A stretch of 64,000 bases of DNA from a virus, in the IMG/VR virus record IMGVR_UViG_3300023174_000129, positions 19,221-83,220 of that record. One strand, given 5' to 3'. Position 1 is the first letter of the stretch, and each line of letters starts with the position of its first letter. The notes beneath the pieces are model-generated. The model searched no databases. It saw only the letters and a program-made list of their open reading frames with translations, and had not been told where the DNA came from. This document shows, piece after piece, positions 18,348-26,275 of the stretch. Position numbers and translations under genes: made by a program.

Positions 18348-18833
18348 ATGGAAAAAACAAACACACCTCAATACAAAACTCAATATGTAAATCATTTTAG
18401 AGATTTTGATGCAAAAAAAGAAAAAGAAGGATTGAAAAAAGTTAAAAGATCATTTCCTAAAAATGAAGATGATATATACGAACTTCCAAATAATAATAAA
18501 CCACATTTTAACAATGTAACTAAAACAATGCAATTTTTATCTAAAGATGAAATAAAAGATAAAATTGAAGCAATTGAAGATATGGAAGATAAAAAAGAAT
18601 CTAAAATATTTAATTGGACTAAATTTAATGAAATGCACAGCGATGCTTCAAATGCATTTAAACAAGCCGATTATTGCGAAGGATGTGGTGCGGATATAAG
18701 TGAAGATGAAGAAAATTGCACATGTGACCGTAATTTTGATGATGAATTTGATGAAAGAGAAGAACATTTTCCAACACCAGATGATGCGAGATTTCCATAT
18801 GATAATGAATCAGATTTTGATATTACAAACTAA
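18348..18833 (+). CDS. Acidic protein with a small zinc-binding motif
   Basis: A 161-residue, strongly charged protein. Residues ~108-126 contain CEGCGADISEDEENCTC, four cysteines spaced as in a zinc ribbon or knuckle. The N-terminal part is lysine-rich, the C-terminal tail acidic (FDDEFDEREEHFPTPDDARF). Function unknown; could be a structural or adaptor protein. A perfect terminator follows the stop codon. Confidence 0.6.
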   Translation: MEKTNTPQYKTQYVNHFRDFDAKKEKEGLKKVKRSFPKNEDDIYELPNNNKPHFNNVTKTMQFLSKDEIKDKIEAIEDMEDKKESKIFNWTKFNEMHSDASNAFKQADYCEGCGADISEDEENCTCDRNFDDEFDEREEHFPTPDDARFPYDNESDFDITN

Positions 18834-18869
18834 AATAAAAAACCTCTCAAATGAGAGGTTTTTTATTTT
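18832..18869. terminator. Bidirectional terminator
   Basis: An 18-bp perfect stem (AAAATAAAAAACCTCTCA and its complement) around two or three bases lies between convergent genes. Confidence 0.85.
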
Positions 18870-19434
18870 AGTTGAAAAATATCCTAGCACTTATTACATC
18901 GCAACAATGACAAAAAGCACTTAATGGTGTCATTACTCTTTTATCTTTTCTATAATCTTCGCCTTCACCATGAATATATTTCAATGCTAATTTATGTTCA
19001 TCAGTTAATTTTATATTAAATTTATTAATTAAATTTTCTCTTATGTCATCATCTGAATCAGTTTCATATTCATAAATTTCTTCCTCTATCATACCATTTT
19101 CGTCTATAACACCTGTTTTAACTAAAACTGGTGTATATTTAATTGGTTTCTCAATATCATGTAAAAATAACACCAAAATAGCATCTGATAAACTAAAATC
19201 TAATTTTCCCTTTAATGATAAATATTTAAACATTTTAGAAGAATAATCTAAAATATCTGATATATGTTTATAATAACCACCTTCATATGCCTGATGATTA
19301 GAAACTGAACCAGGAGCATCAGGATATTTTTCTATAAAATAATCTAATAAATTAAGACATTTAAAATTATTATCATCGTCTATATTAAGAAGATGTGAAA
19401 TAATGTTGTTAATTTCTGGTTTAAGAGCAAGCAT
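18868..19434 (-). CDS. HD-domain phosphohydrolase
   Basis: A 188-residue protein with HD-superfamily metal ligands: NHQAYEGGYYKHISDIL supplies early histidines, VLFLHDIEKPIKY the HD pair, ALKYIHGEGEDYRK a later histidine, and FCHCCDVISARIFF a final C/D region. Such enzymes remove phosphates from nucleotides or cyclic nucleotides; the substrate is unknown. It could act in nucleotide salvage with the MazG- and RpiB-like genes nearby. TTAATATATAATT precedes the start. Confidence 0.75.
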   Translation of the reverse strand: MLALKPEINNIISHLLNIDDDNNFKCLNLLDYFIEKYPDAPGSVSNHQAYEGGYYKHISDILDYSSKMFKYLSLKGKLDFSLSDAILVLFLHDIEKPIKYTPVLVKTGVIDENGMIEEEIYEYETDSDDDIRENLINKFNIKLTDEHKLALKYIHGEGEDYRKDKRVMTPLSAFCHCCDVISARIFFN

Positions 19435-19458
19435 ATTTTTTTAATTTTGAATTATATA

Positions 19459-19743
19459 TTAATTAAAATTTTTTGTTTCAGTCATAAATTTAAAAAAAGT
19501 TTCAAATTTAATAGCAGTAAAATCAATAGCAGTAAGATTTATCGGTATAATTACAAAATCAAAAATTGATTTATAACGGTCATCTTTTTTTGATTTCATA
19601 AAAGAATAAATTAAATAATTCATGGCATAGATTGCATAGTCGCTATCATCAATAATTGCTTTTTTATCCGAAAAATTAATTATTTCAAAATTTTTATTTT
19701 TATATTCAGAAATTACATCTTTATACATTTGTTTTATATTCAT
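19459..19743 (-). CDS. Small protein of unknown function
   Basis: A 94-residue protein starting MNIKQMYKDVISEYKNKNFE; hydrophobic and aromatic rich, helical. It overlaps the methyltransferase gene by 4 bases (ATGA), indicating translational coupling. No domain recognised. Confidence 0.6.
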   Translation of the reverse strand: MNIKQMYKDVISEYKNKNFEIINFSDKKAIIDDSDYAIYAMNYLIYSFMKSKKDDRYKSIFDFVIIPINLTAIDFTAIKFETFFKFMTETKNFN

Positions 19744-21101
19744 CTAAAATCTATTAATTTTTTATCTTCATCATTAAGATTAAACCATTCAGCAATACTA
19801 TCATTATTCCACATTCTATCAAATGGAACTAATGGAATCCATTTAATTGTTTCAGAACTAACATCTTGACTTACTTTTCGAACCGATAATAAATAATTAG
19901 CAAAATTGGTTTTTAAATAACTCATTATTGATTCTGCTTCTTCTTCCGTATCTGCTATAAAAGAAATATATGTATCATTATAAAATTCACCTGGTTTTGA
20001 TATAAAAATATTGCCAAACCCACTACCAGCTTGTCCATTTGCTCTTGGCGTTAAAACCCTCCATTTAGTAGAATCTTGATTTTTTAAAGATGTTTTATCA
20101 ATCCATTTAATAAATCCTCTTTTTTGTGATACAAAACATTTAACATAATTACTATTTATTTGTGTATCTTCTAATCGAATATCATTAGTATCAATTTTAT
20201 ATAGTGATCTTGGATTAAAAATAGTCTGAATACTTTCCTTATTTAATATTTTTGTTAAAAATTGTAGCGATTCTGTTTTTGAAACAATAACATCTAAATT
20301 AGTTAAATCAATATCAACACCATTGAATAAACAATTGCCATTATAAGCCATAACATACCGAAAATAAGAAACACCACCAGAAATTCTAACATTATTTCCA
20401 AATACTTCTCTTTCATTTTGAAAATGTTTTATATATGATATTTTTTTTGATTGCATCATTTTCTTTCTAAATGCATCAAGTCCTTTACCACCAGCAAACC
20501 ATCTTGATGGTGTAATGAATGATAAAACACCATTAGTATTTAATAATTTAATAGATTCTTCTATAAATAAATTGTAAATAGGTTTAGCAGATGCTTTAGC
20601 ACCACTATCCTTAATTTGATAAGGAGGATTGCCAATTACTCTATCAATTTTATCTATTTTCCATACATTTTTTAAATGCAATCTAAATCCTTTATCTAAA
20701 TAAGAACCTGTAAAATAATTTAATTTATATTCTGATTTTTGATCAACAAAATATAGGTATGAAAACATATTCATCGGTTGAATCTCACACACATATATCA
20801 TATTTTCAACTATCCATTTATATCTTACCACTTCATCTTGGAATCCTTCAATATCTTTTAAACCAATTAAAAGTTTTTTAATTAAAGTTAAAGTATAATT
20901 TCCAATACCATTGGCTGGGTCAAGCCATTTAAGATTTGGATTTTTAAAATCTTCTTCTAAAAAACAATTATCTAATTCTTCTTCAATTAACCAAATAGGA
21001 GTAAATACTTCTGCATATTTTATTTTAGATGCTTCATCAATATCTAAATATGGTGTTGCCATATGTTGTAAAATTGCATCTATACGATTATAAATTGTCA
21101 T
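19740..21101 (-). CDS. Adenine-specific DNA methyltransferase (Eco57I/TaqI-like)
   Basis: A 453-residue N6-adenine methyltransferase. AEVFTPIWLIEEELDN opens the catalytic domain, WLDPANGIGNYTLTLIK is motif I (AdoMet binding), and VIGNPPYQIKD motif IV with catalytic NPPY. GVLSFITPSRWFAGGKGLDAFR is also typical of the family. The C-terminal ~180 residues should be target recognition. Probably protects phage DNA from host restriction; no cognate nuclease is adjacent. It overlaps the upstream synthetase-like gene by 14 bases. Confidence 0.9.
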   Translation of the reverse strand: MTIYNRIDAILQHMATPYLDIDEASKIKYAEVFTPIWLIEEELDNCFLEEDFKNPNLKWLDPANGIGNYTLTLIKKLLIGLKDIEGFQDEVVRYKWIVENMIYVCEIQPMNMFSYLYFVDQKSEYKLNYFTGSYLDKGFRLHLKNVWKIDKIDRVIGNPPYQIKDSGAKASAKPIYNLFIEESIKLLNTNGVLSFITPSRWFAGGKGLDAFRKKMMQSKKISYIKHFQNEREVFGNNVRISGGVSYFRYVMAYNGNCLFNGVDIDLTNLDVIVSKTESLQFLTKILNKESIQTIFNPRSLYKIDTNDIRLEDTQINSNYVKCFVSQKRGFIKWIDKTSLKNQDSTKWRVLTPRANGQAGSGFGNIFISKPGEFYNDTYISFIADTEEEAESIMSYLKTNFANYLLSVRKVSQDVSSETIKWIPLVPFDRMWNNDSIAEWFNLNDEDKKLIDFR

Positions 21102-21642
21102 ATTTAATAATTGCTTTTGTTAATCTTGGTTCGGCAAGGCCTGTTCCGAATACCCATTCTATATTTTTATATGTTCTTGTTCCGTATGAACCTAATTCAA
21201 TTCCTGATAAACTTTCTATATCATATAATTCATCTGCTAATTCAATAGTTCTTGTTTCAATAAACTCTTCAAAAAATAGTTTAGCACATTTTATCATCTT
21301 ATTTAAACCATTTATATTTGGTTCCAAAGTATCTATTAATTCAACTTTCATAAAATAATTTGAATGTAAATCATCAACTATTTCATCACGAAAACAAGGT
21401 GTTATACCACAATATTTACCAATAGGTAATTTATTATCTTTTATCATTTGTAAAAATGATTGTTCACCGGATGCTACTAATGCTTTATCGTATATAAAAA
21501 AATCCTTTTTATCTAAAGGTTTTGTTATAATAGTTGTTGTTTTATCAACTGTCCAATCTAAATCAATATACTTATATCCATTTGCATTGTAATAAGTAAT
21601 TGCTGACATTAATCTTTGCCAATTTATTTTACCTTCTTCCAT
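21088..21642 (-). CDS. Minimal class II tRNA-synthetase-like protein
   Basis: A 184-residue protein with only the class II core elements: motif 2-like CGITPCFRDEIVDDLHSNYF and motif 3-like EWVFGTGLAEPRLTKAI (GxGxxxxR), with ELGSYGTRTY before it. It is much shorter than any real synthetase and has no anticodon domain. It may activate an amino or other acid as an adenylate; substrate unknown. It lies in an overlapping run with MazG-like and RpiB genes upstream and a methyltransferase downstream. Unrelated in detail to the synthetase-like protein at 13740. Confidence 0.65.
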   Translation of the reverse strand: MEEGKINWQRLMSAITYYNANGYKYIDLDWTVDKTTTIITKPLDKKDFFIYDKALVASGEQSFLQMIKDNKLPIGKYCGITPCFRDEIVDDLHSNYFMKVELIDTLEPNINGLNKMIKCAKLFFEEFIETRTIELADELYDIESLSGIELGSYGTRTYKNIEWVFGTGLAEPRLTKAIIKYDNL

Positions 21643-21877
21643 TTTTAAATGCTCTTTTGGTTATATCTGAAAATGTTTTTAAATCTTCCATATTTATATT
21701 TTGATTTATGCAATATTCTTCAATTGCGCCATATAAATCAGATAATTCAACCATTATTAATATTTTTGATTTTTGTCCTTCAGCATCTTTTAATTCATCT
21801 AATTCTTCTTGAATTTTAGAAATTGTTCCAAGTTTACCCTTCTGTATATCCGATATATGATAACCTATGATACTCAT
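21629..21877 (-). CDS. MazG-like nucleotide pyrophosphohydrolase
   Basis: An 82-residue protein. KIQEELDELKDAEGQKSKILIMVELSDLYGAIEEYC has the EExxE...ExxD metal-binding pattern of all-alpha NTP pyrophosphatases. Such phage enzymes clear non-canonical nucleotides or alter (p)ppGpp. It overlaps its neighbours on both sides (4 and 14 bases), so the run is one operon. Confidence 0.8.
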   Translation of the reverse strand: MSIIGYHISDIQKGKLGTISKIQEELDELKDAEGQKSKILIMVELSDLYGAIEEYCINQNINMEDLKTFSDITKRAFKNGRR

Positions 21878-22314
21878 ATATTAAAGTTAATTTTATCAAT
21901 TCTTTTTTGATGTCTTCCGCCTTCAAATTCAGTTTCTAAAAAAACTTCAACTATATTTAAAGCTTCTTCTGTTGTTATAAACCTTGCTGGTAAGCATAAA
22001 ACATTTGCATCATTATGTTGTTTTGCTAAAATAGCTATCTCGGCTTTCCAACACAAAGCGGCTCTTACTCCTCGCCATTTATTTGCTGTCATACAAATAC
22101 CATTTCCAGTTCCGCATATTAAAATTGATAAATCAGTTTCACCTGATGTTAATGATTCCATAACTCTATGTGCATAATCTGGGTAATCAACAGATTCTCC
22201 TGTATCTGTTCCAAAATTAATTACTCCATATCCTTGTTCAGTTAACATATTAACTATTGCTGTTTTTAATTCTGGTCCAGCATGATCGTTTCCAATTGAG
22301 ATTTTTAGCGACAT
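21874..22314 (-). CDS. rpiB: Ribose-5-phosphate isomerase B
   Basis: A 146-residue RpiB/LacAB-family isomerase interconverting ribose 5-phosphate and ribulose 5-phosphate. Signatures are ISIGNDHAGPELK at the start, the active-site loop SILICGTGNGICMTANK (catalytic cysteine), RAALCWKAEIAILAKQHNDANVLCLPAR and EFEGGRHQKRIDKI. Full length for the family (~145), so likely active. It would feed the phosphoribosyl pathway that PurM and RNR draw on. It overlaps the MazG-like gene by 4 bases. Confidence 0.93.
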   Translation of the reverse strand: MSLKISIGNDHAGPELKTAIVNMLTEQGYGVINFGTDTGESVDYPDYAHRVMESLTSGETDLSILICGTGNGICMTANKWRGVRAALCWKAEIAILAKQHNDANVLCLPARFITTEEALNIVEVFLETEFEGGRHQKRIDKINFNI

Positions 22315-22319
22315 TTTTA

Positions 22320-23264
22320 TTAATTTAATTTTTCTCCTGTTTCTGGATTATAGTTTAAAATAAGTAATTCTTTACCTTTTGCTTGCTCACCTTTATCAGA
22401 TGCATTATTTCCACCATGTGCTGAACTTCTAAATACTTCTTTTTCAAACCACATATATTTATCTTTTGGTAATAATTCCTCTAATAATGGGAAATAATAA
22501 TATGATAAAGACCATCTTGCTTTAGATTTCTTAATTAATTCTAACAATCTTCTATGTGAAGCGGGTCCAAAAACACCATCAGAATCAGCACCATACCAAA
22601 ATAATCTTTTAGCATCATCTTCGCCATTTTCATCTGGTCTAAAATATGGTGGATCTAAATAAATATAAGTATCTTCTGCATCATATTTTAAAATTAATTC
22701 CTCAAAATCAATATTTAAAAACTCTGTAATCGATTGTAATTTAGCTGTATATGTATTCTTTTTTAATTTTTTAATTAAAGTTTCTAATTTAAGTGTATCT
22801 TTATCTTTTTTATACCCATTAAAACCAGCTCCTCTTGGATAAACCGAATTGTGAGCAGAAGTAATTAAAAATGCATACATAGATGCTCGCTTAAAATCAC
22901 CTATCTCAAAATCCATATTATCTAAAAAATCATTTTTAATATATTCTTTATAAATTGCTTTATAGAATTCCCATTTTTCTAATGGATCTGTTAAATCAGT
23001 TTTTAATTTTATTTCTATAAACTTTTCTAAAATTGGAATAAACTGTTCTGGTTGAGAACAACATTTATATAAATTAACTTGATGTTTATTTTTATCATTA
23101 TAAATAACCGTTTCGAAATTTAAGTTAGGATCATCCATATAAGTTCCCATACTTCCTGAAAAAGGTTCTAAATAAGTTTTAATACCATCTTTTGGTATTT
23201 TTGTGTTTATAAAGTCTTGGAAAGCCTTGCTTGACTTACCACCAAAATAAGAAATGCAACTCAT
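22320..23264 (-). CDS. DNA adenine methylase, D12 class
   Basis: A 314-residue Dam-like enzyme. CISYFGGKSSKAFQDF is the conserved D12 opening, YLEPFSGSMGTYM motif I for AdoMet, and YIYLDPPYFRPDE the catalytic DPPY motif; the late YYYFPLLEELLP/KYMW region and HGGNNASDKGEQ are probably target-recognition loops. It methylates adenine N6 in phage DNA, probably as anti-restriction. It stands alone at the upstream end of the rpiB-mazG operon. Confidence 0.88.
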   Translation of the reverse strand: MSCISYFGGKSSKAFQDFINTKIPKDGIKTYLEPFSGSMGTYMDDPNLNFETVIYNDKNKHQVNLYKCCSQPEQFIPILEKFIEIKLKTDLTDPLEKWEFYKAIYKEYIKNDFLDNMDFEIGDFKRASMYAFLITSAHNSVYPRGAGFNGYKKDKDTLKLETLIKKLKKNTYTAKLQSITEFLNIDFEELILKYDAEDTYIYLDPPYFRPDENGEDDAKRLFWYGADSDGVFGPASHRRLLELIKKSKARWSLSYYYFPLLEELLPKDKYMWFEKEVFRSSAHGGNNASDKGEQAKGKELLILNYNPETGEKLN

Positions 23265-23358
23265 TTTTTTCTGTATTTATTTTTATTATAATTATAATTA
23301 TACATGTAATAAAAGTTGTTTTTTAAGAAATAATTTCATATTTTTGTACTAAAAAATA

Positions 23359-23883
23359 ATGCATAATAGAATTGTATTAACAGGTGGGCCAGGAACAGGT
23401 AAGAGTTCCATAATTGATTTACTTTCAGAAAAAGGTTTTAATATTATACCGGAACCAGCAAGAACTTTGATTGAATTTTACAAAAAAAATTCGCCACATT
23501 TACTTCCAAAACTATCTAAAGAAAATAGATTGCTTTTTCAAAAAGCAATAGAAGATATGACTATTCAAAATTTTCATTCTAATATAGAAGGGTTTTTTGA
23601 TAGATCTATATTAGATGAAATTGGATATAGAAATAGGTATGAAATTGAAATAAATAAAGAGTTGGACTATGCCGCTAAAACATATCGTTATAATAAAGTA
23701 TTTATATTTCCATTTTGGAAAGAAATATACAAAACCGATGATGTTAGGCGCGAAACAACAGAAGAAGCAGAATTAATTGGTAAATTTTTACATACTACAT
23801 ATGTTAGTTATGGTTATACACCAATTATAGTGCCAAAATTCACACCAGAAAAAAGACTTGAATTTATCTTAAATAATATATAA
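23359..23883 (+). CDS. P-loop ATPase/kinase (AAA_28, NadR-like)
   Basis: A 174-residue protein. IVLTGGPGTGKSSIIDLL is a Walker A at residues ~5-20; IIPEPARTLIEFY and GFFDRSILDEIGY (Walker-B-like FDRS) are typical of the NadR/Ttd14-like P-loop group, along with VFIFPFWKEIYKTDDVRRET. Such proteins phosphorylate nucleosides or related small molecules; the substrate is not evident. Monocistronic, with its own terminator. Confidence 0.8.
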   Translation: MHNRIVLTGGPGTGKSSIIDLLSEKGFNIIPEPARTLIEFYKKNSPHLLPKLSKENRLLFQKAIEDMTIQNFHSNIEGFFDRSILDEIGYRNRYEIEINKELDYAAKTYRYNKVFIFPFWKEIYKTDDVRRETTEEAELIGKFLHTTYVSYGYTPIIVPKFTPEKRLEFILNNI

Positions 23884-23886
23884 GTA

Positions 23887-23917
23887 ATAAAAACCATCAA
23901 ATGGTGGTTTTTTATTT
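23887..23917. terminator. Terminator between convergent genes
   Basis: AAAAACCATC and its near complement GGTGGTTTTT pair around an AAAT loop, with T-run. Confidence 0.6.
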
Positions 23918-24205
23918 TAATATAATATCATTTATTATTGATAAATAATCGGGATTTATTATGTAATCAAATTGTTTTGGTTGTCCTTTTGGCGCACCTC
24001 TCATACCAGTTGGTAATAAAATTAAATTATCGTCAAATCCACTATTTCTAAATTTTCTATTTATTTCCATAACAAAATTATCACGATATAATTTTTCTTT
24101 TTTTGGTTCTAACGGTAATTCGATAAATTCACCTAACAAAAATGTTGTAAAATCTTTATTATTAATTTTATTATCGTTTGTCAGAATTAATTTAGGCACT
24201 AACAT
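23912..24205 (-). pseudogene. 3' half of a phage gene split by the mobile element
   Basis: This 97-codon frame starts at an ATG inside the left terminal inverted repeat of the mobile element; codons 1-5 (MLVPK) come from the repeat. From TTAATT onward it continues, in frame, the gene fragment at 28959-29432 once the element and one TAATTT copy are removed, giving a 249-residue protein. The fragment contains LEPKKEKLYRDNFVMEIN, TGMRGAPKGQPKQFDYII and ends IINDIILK. Function of the intact protein unknown. The new ATG may allow expression of the C-terminal part. Confidence 0.8.
24188..24193. repeat. Target-site duplication, left copy
   Basis: TAATTT abuts the left terminal inverted repeat and is repeated exactly at 28959-28964 abutting the right one. 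Confidence 0.75.
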
Positions 24206-24221
24206 ACAACTTTACACCAAA
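24194..24221 (+). repeat. Left terminal inverted repeat
   Basis: 28 bases beginning AGGCACTAAC and ending TTTACACCAAA; reverse complement of 28931-28958 with a single mismatch (A/T at the eleventh base). Confidence 0.88.
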
Positions 24222-24273
24222 TAGATAATTTTGAAAAAAAAACTTTTTCATTTTTTCTTCTATAATAAGAAGA

Positions 24274-24410
24274 GAGGCAGCCTGAACGTGATGTATGTTT
24301 CTGGCATAAAACGATTTCAACCAATATTATTATTTAGGGACGGACTGGCCGGATAACCTAAAATTTCAGTTTTATTTTTTCGTCATCAACGGGTACTGCC
24401 TCGCTTTTTT
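24274..24410 (+). ncRNA. Candidate structured RNA in the mobile element
   Basis: A strictly nested series of helices: GAGGCAG (24274-24280) with CTGCCTC (24396-24402); TGATG (24289-24293) with CATCA (24384-24388); ATAAAAC (24306-24312) with GTTTTAT (24369-24375); TTAGG (24334-24338) with CCTAA (24357-24361), enclosing CGG/CCG. A run of six T follows the outer helix, as in an intrinsic terminator. The result is a long irregular hairpin resembling 6S-type architecture. It is richer in G and C than its surroundings and contains no ORF. Identity unknown; a cis leader is less likely because no plus-strand gene follows directly. Confidence 0.55.
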
Positions 24411-24639
24411 ATACCAAAATATCTTTTATTTCAATCTCCAATCCTTTACATACTTCCAAAAGATATACATAAGAAGGATTAAATCCTCCTTTTTCTAATC
24501 TTTGAATTGATTGCCTGTCTTTACCTATTTTATCTGCCACTTCTTGAAGTGATAAACATTTATCGTGCCTAATCTTCCTTATCTTTTCTCCTAATTTAAT
24601 TAGTTCTTCTTTTTGTTCATTATTTATAGGTTGTGGCAT
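24409..24639 (-). CDS. Cro/CI-type (XRE) helix-turn-helix regulator
   Basis: A 76-residue DNA-binding protein with IRKIRHDKCLSLQEVADKIG followed by KDRQSIQRLEKGGFNPSY, the classic five-helix XRE domain (positions ~18-72). It is small, with no extra domain, typical of element-borne autorepressors. It faces away from the membrane-protein gene at 24739; the 100-base divergent region includes TTGACA and a TTTAATTTTG Bacteroidota-like -7 box, so it may control both. Inside the mobile element. Confidence 0.88.
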   Translation of the reverse strand: MPQPINNEQKEELIKLGEKIRKIRHDKCLSLQEVADKIGKDRQSIQRLEKGGFNPSYVYLLEVCKGLEIEIKDILV

Positions 24640-24738
24640 GCGCCAATTTTAGAAGAACTTTAACTTTTCTTTGACATCCGTAAGATTGACAAATCAAAAT
24701 GTTTTGTTTAATTTTGCTAAATTCTGATTATTTTAAAA
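24640..24738. promoter_or_regulatory. Divergent promoter region of the element
   Basis: Between the XRE gene and the membrane-protein gene. It contains TTTGTTTAATTTTGC, resembling the Bacteroidota promoter TTTG...TAnnTTTG, oriented rightwards. It lacks the TTAATATATA box typical of the phage genes, consistent with foreign origin. Confidence 0.4.
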
Positions 24739-25551
24739 ATGCATAAATACGAAGTTCGGTTTAAATACAACAATAAAAGCGGTGGTTGCACTTCGAAAAC
24801 TGCTGTGATCACATTTCCTAAAAGGGTATATTCTTTTTCCGAAGTATATGGAAATGACGGAAAGGGTAATAATGAAATTTTGACTAAAGCTGTAAATGAA
24901 CTTGGATTAAATCCAGATATGGTTGAAGCTATTTCTGATAGAAACAAACTTGATGGTAGTTGGTATAATTTAAAATATTTAGGAGAAGAAAGTGATATTA
25001 ATAATAGTTCATATAATGATTCTAATCAAAGTACAAACTATAATATTGGTTCTGGAATAGGAAATGCTGCGTCGGGAATAGGCGATGGTATTAGTAGTGT
25101 ATTAGGATCATTAGGCACAGGCGCTAGCAAGGCGATTTCTTATTTAGAAGCTGATAAATTAAAACGAGAAGAAAAAGATAGAGAAATAGAAGAATCTATA
25201 AATGTTCAAAATAATGAAATAATAAATTTTACTTTTAGTAATTCAAAAGAAAGCATAGTAAGAGAAATGAGTAAATTACTATCAATGTATAATTCTACTC
25301 CTTTGTCTAATTATTCAACAAAATCTACAATATATTCAAAAATAAATGAAGGAATTATATTACTTAAAGGGCTTAATGCATCAGTAGAAGTGGAACATTT
25401 TGAAGCAGAACAAAAAAAGATAAAACCTAATAAATTATTTGAAGTTTTTTTCTCTATAAAAAGAGAATATAGATTGGCAATTATTTTTTTGAGTTTTTCC
25501 TTTATTTTTCTAATTATCATAAAAGTTTTAGAGTATATCAGACTGCATTAA
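24739..25551 (+). CDS. Membrane-anchored protein of unknown function (element passenger)
   Basis: A 270-residue protein. Residues 1-80 form an alpha+beta domain (MHKYEVRFKYNNKSGGCTSK ... WYNLKYLG). A flexible Gly/Ser/Asn segment (GSGIGNAASGIGDGISSVLG) follows, then a charged helical stretch (EADKLKREEKDREIEE). The C-terminus has one strong transmembrane helix, LAIIFLSFSFIFLIIIKVL, with a short tail, so the bulk is probably cytoplasmic with a tail anchor. No known family. Element passenger, possibly under the adjacent XRE regulator. Confidence 0.68.
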   Translation: MHKYEVRFKYNNKSGGCTSKTAVITFPKRVYSFSEVYGNDGKGNNEILTKAVNELGLNPDMVEAISDRNKLDGSWYNLKYLGEESDINNSSYNDSNQSTNYNIGSGIGNAASGIGDGISSVLGSLGTGASKAISYLEADKLKREEKDREIEESINVQNNEIINFTFSNSKESIVREMSKLLSMYNSTPLSNYSTKSTIYSKINEGIILLKGLNASVEVEHFEAEQKKIKPNKLFEVFFSIKREYRLAIIFLSFSFIFLIIIKVLEYIRLH

Positions 25552-25629
25552 ATAAAAAGGTTTTATATCTGAATTATTTTCTGCAACAACTATAAGTTTT
25601 TTGTTTTTTAACTTTCAAAATCAATTTTT

Positions 25630-25764
25630 ATGTCGTATCAATGTCAAAAATGTGGCACCACATCATATAGTGGTCCAAATGGTATTCAACGTAACTGTTC
25701 ATCTGGTGGAAAATGCGTGTGGGTAAAAATTTCAAGATTTGTAAAACACATTTTATCTTGGTAA
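25630..25764 (+). CDS. 44-residue zinc-ribbon protein (element passenger)
   Basis: A short frame reading MSYQCQKCGTTSYSGPNG then RNCSSGGKCVWVKISRF. Cysteines 5, 8, 23 and 29 form a CxxC...C...C zinc ribbon. It ends directly before a strong terminator hairpin, supporting it as a real gene. Role unknown; possibly nucleic-acid binding or an immunity-type small protein. Confidence 0.6.
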   Translation: MSYQCQKCGTTSYSGPNGIQRNCSSGGKCVWVKISRFVKHILSW

Positions 25765-25765
25765 A

Positions 25766-25797
25766 AAACAAACCGATATAACTATATCGGTTTGTTT
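25766..25797 (+). terminator. Terminator after the zinc-ribbon gene
   Basis: A 14-bp perfect stem AAACAAACCGATAT / ATATCGGTTTGTTT with a 4-base loop follows the stop codon. Confidence 0.85.
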
Positions 25798-25819
25798 TAA
25801 ATTTTACAACAAAATATAA

Positions 25820-25845
25820 TTTTCATACTATATGTAGTATGAAAA
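25820..25845 (+). promoter_or_regulatory. Start-codon hairpin, copy 1
   Basis: TTTTCATACTA and TAGTATGAAAA pair as an 11-bp stem with a 4-base loop. The right arm contains the ATG of the gene at 25839. An identical pair of arms sits at 28073-28099 before another gene of the same element. Confidence 0.6.
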
Positions 25846-26249
25846 TTATTAAAAAACTTTTGTTGAAATTTGCTTTATTTATTCTAAAAATAATTGGTAT
25901 GCCATATTCTATAAATCAAATAGAAAATCTTAAAAAACTATTAGAAACATCACTTTTTAAACATTTAGGAGTTAATTTAAGTGTTAAAACAATTTCATAC
26001 AATCCAGATGATACAAGAAATAGTATTACCAAAATTGTTTTTGAAGTTACATTTTCGGATAATAATAAAATGGAAATTAGTATTGAATTTGATATAGAAA
26101 ATAATTTAGTTAATGTAAGTTATATAAATAGCACAATATACGATATACATTTATTAGCAAGTATATTACAGGCAATATCTCTAAATATAAGAATGTATGA
26201 AAAAGAAATTATCAATTCATTTTTACAACTTATTCCAAAACAAGTTTAA
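25839..26249 (+). CDS. Protein of unknown function with hydrophobic N-terminus (element passenger)
   Basis: A 136-residue protein. The N-terminus MKIIKKLLLKFALFILKIIG is basic then hydrophobic, like a membrane anchor or amphipathic helix. The rest is an alpha+beta region (KIVFEVTFSDNNKMEISIEF). Its start codon lies inside a hairpin shared with the gene at 28093, whose protein also begins with a basic hydrophobic helix. Not recognised. Confidence 0.55.
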   Translation: MKIIKKLLLKFALFILKIIGMPYSINQIENLKKLLETSLFKHLGVNLSVKTISYNPDDTRNSITKIVFEVTFSDNNKMEISIEFDIENNLVNVSYINSTIYDIHLLASILQAISLNIRMYEKEIINSFLQLIPKQV

Positions 26250-26275
26250 TAATAATGTGAAGATAAAATACTATC

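Noticed and set aside
20911-21358. Plus-strand frames opposite the methyltransferase and synthetase-like genes
   Set aside because: Shadows of motifs I and 2 on the minus strand.
24274-24410. Hammerhead ribozyme on the minus strand (UUGAUGA...GAAA)
   Set aside because: No stem II between the core boxes and no stem I/III flanks; the nested hairpin fits better.
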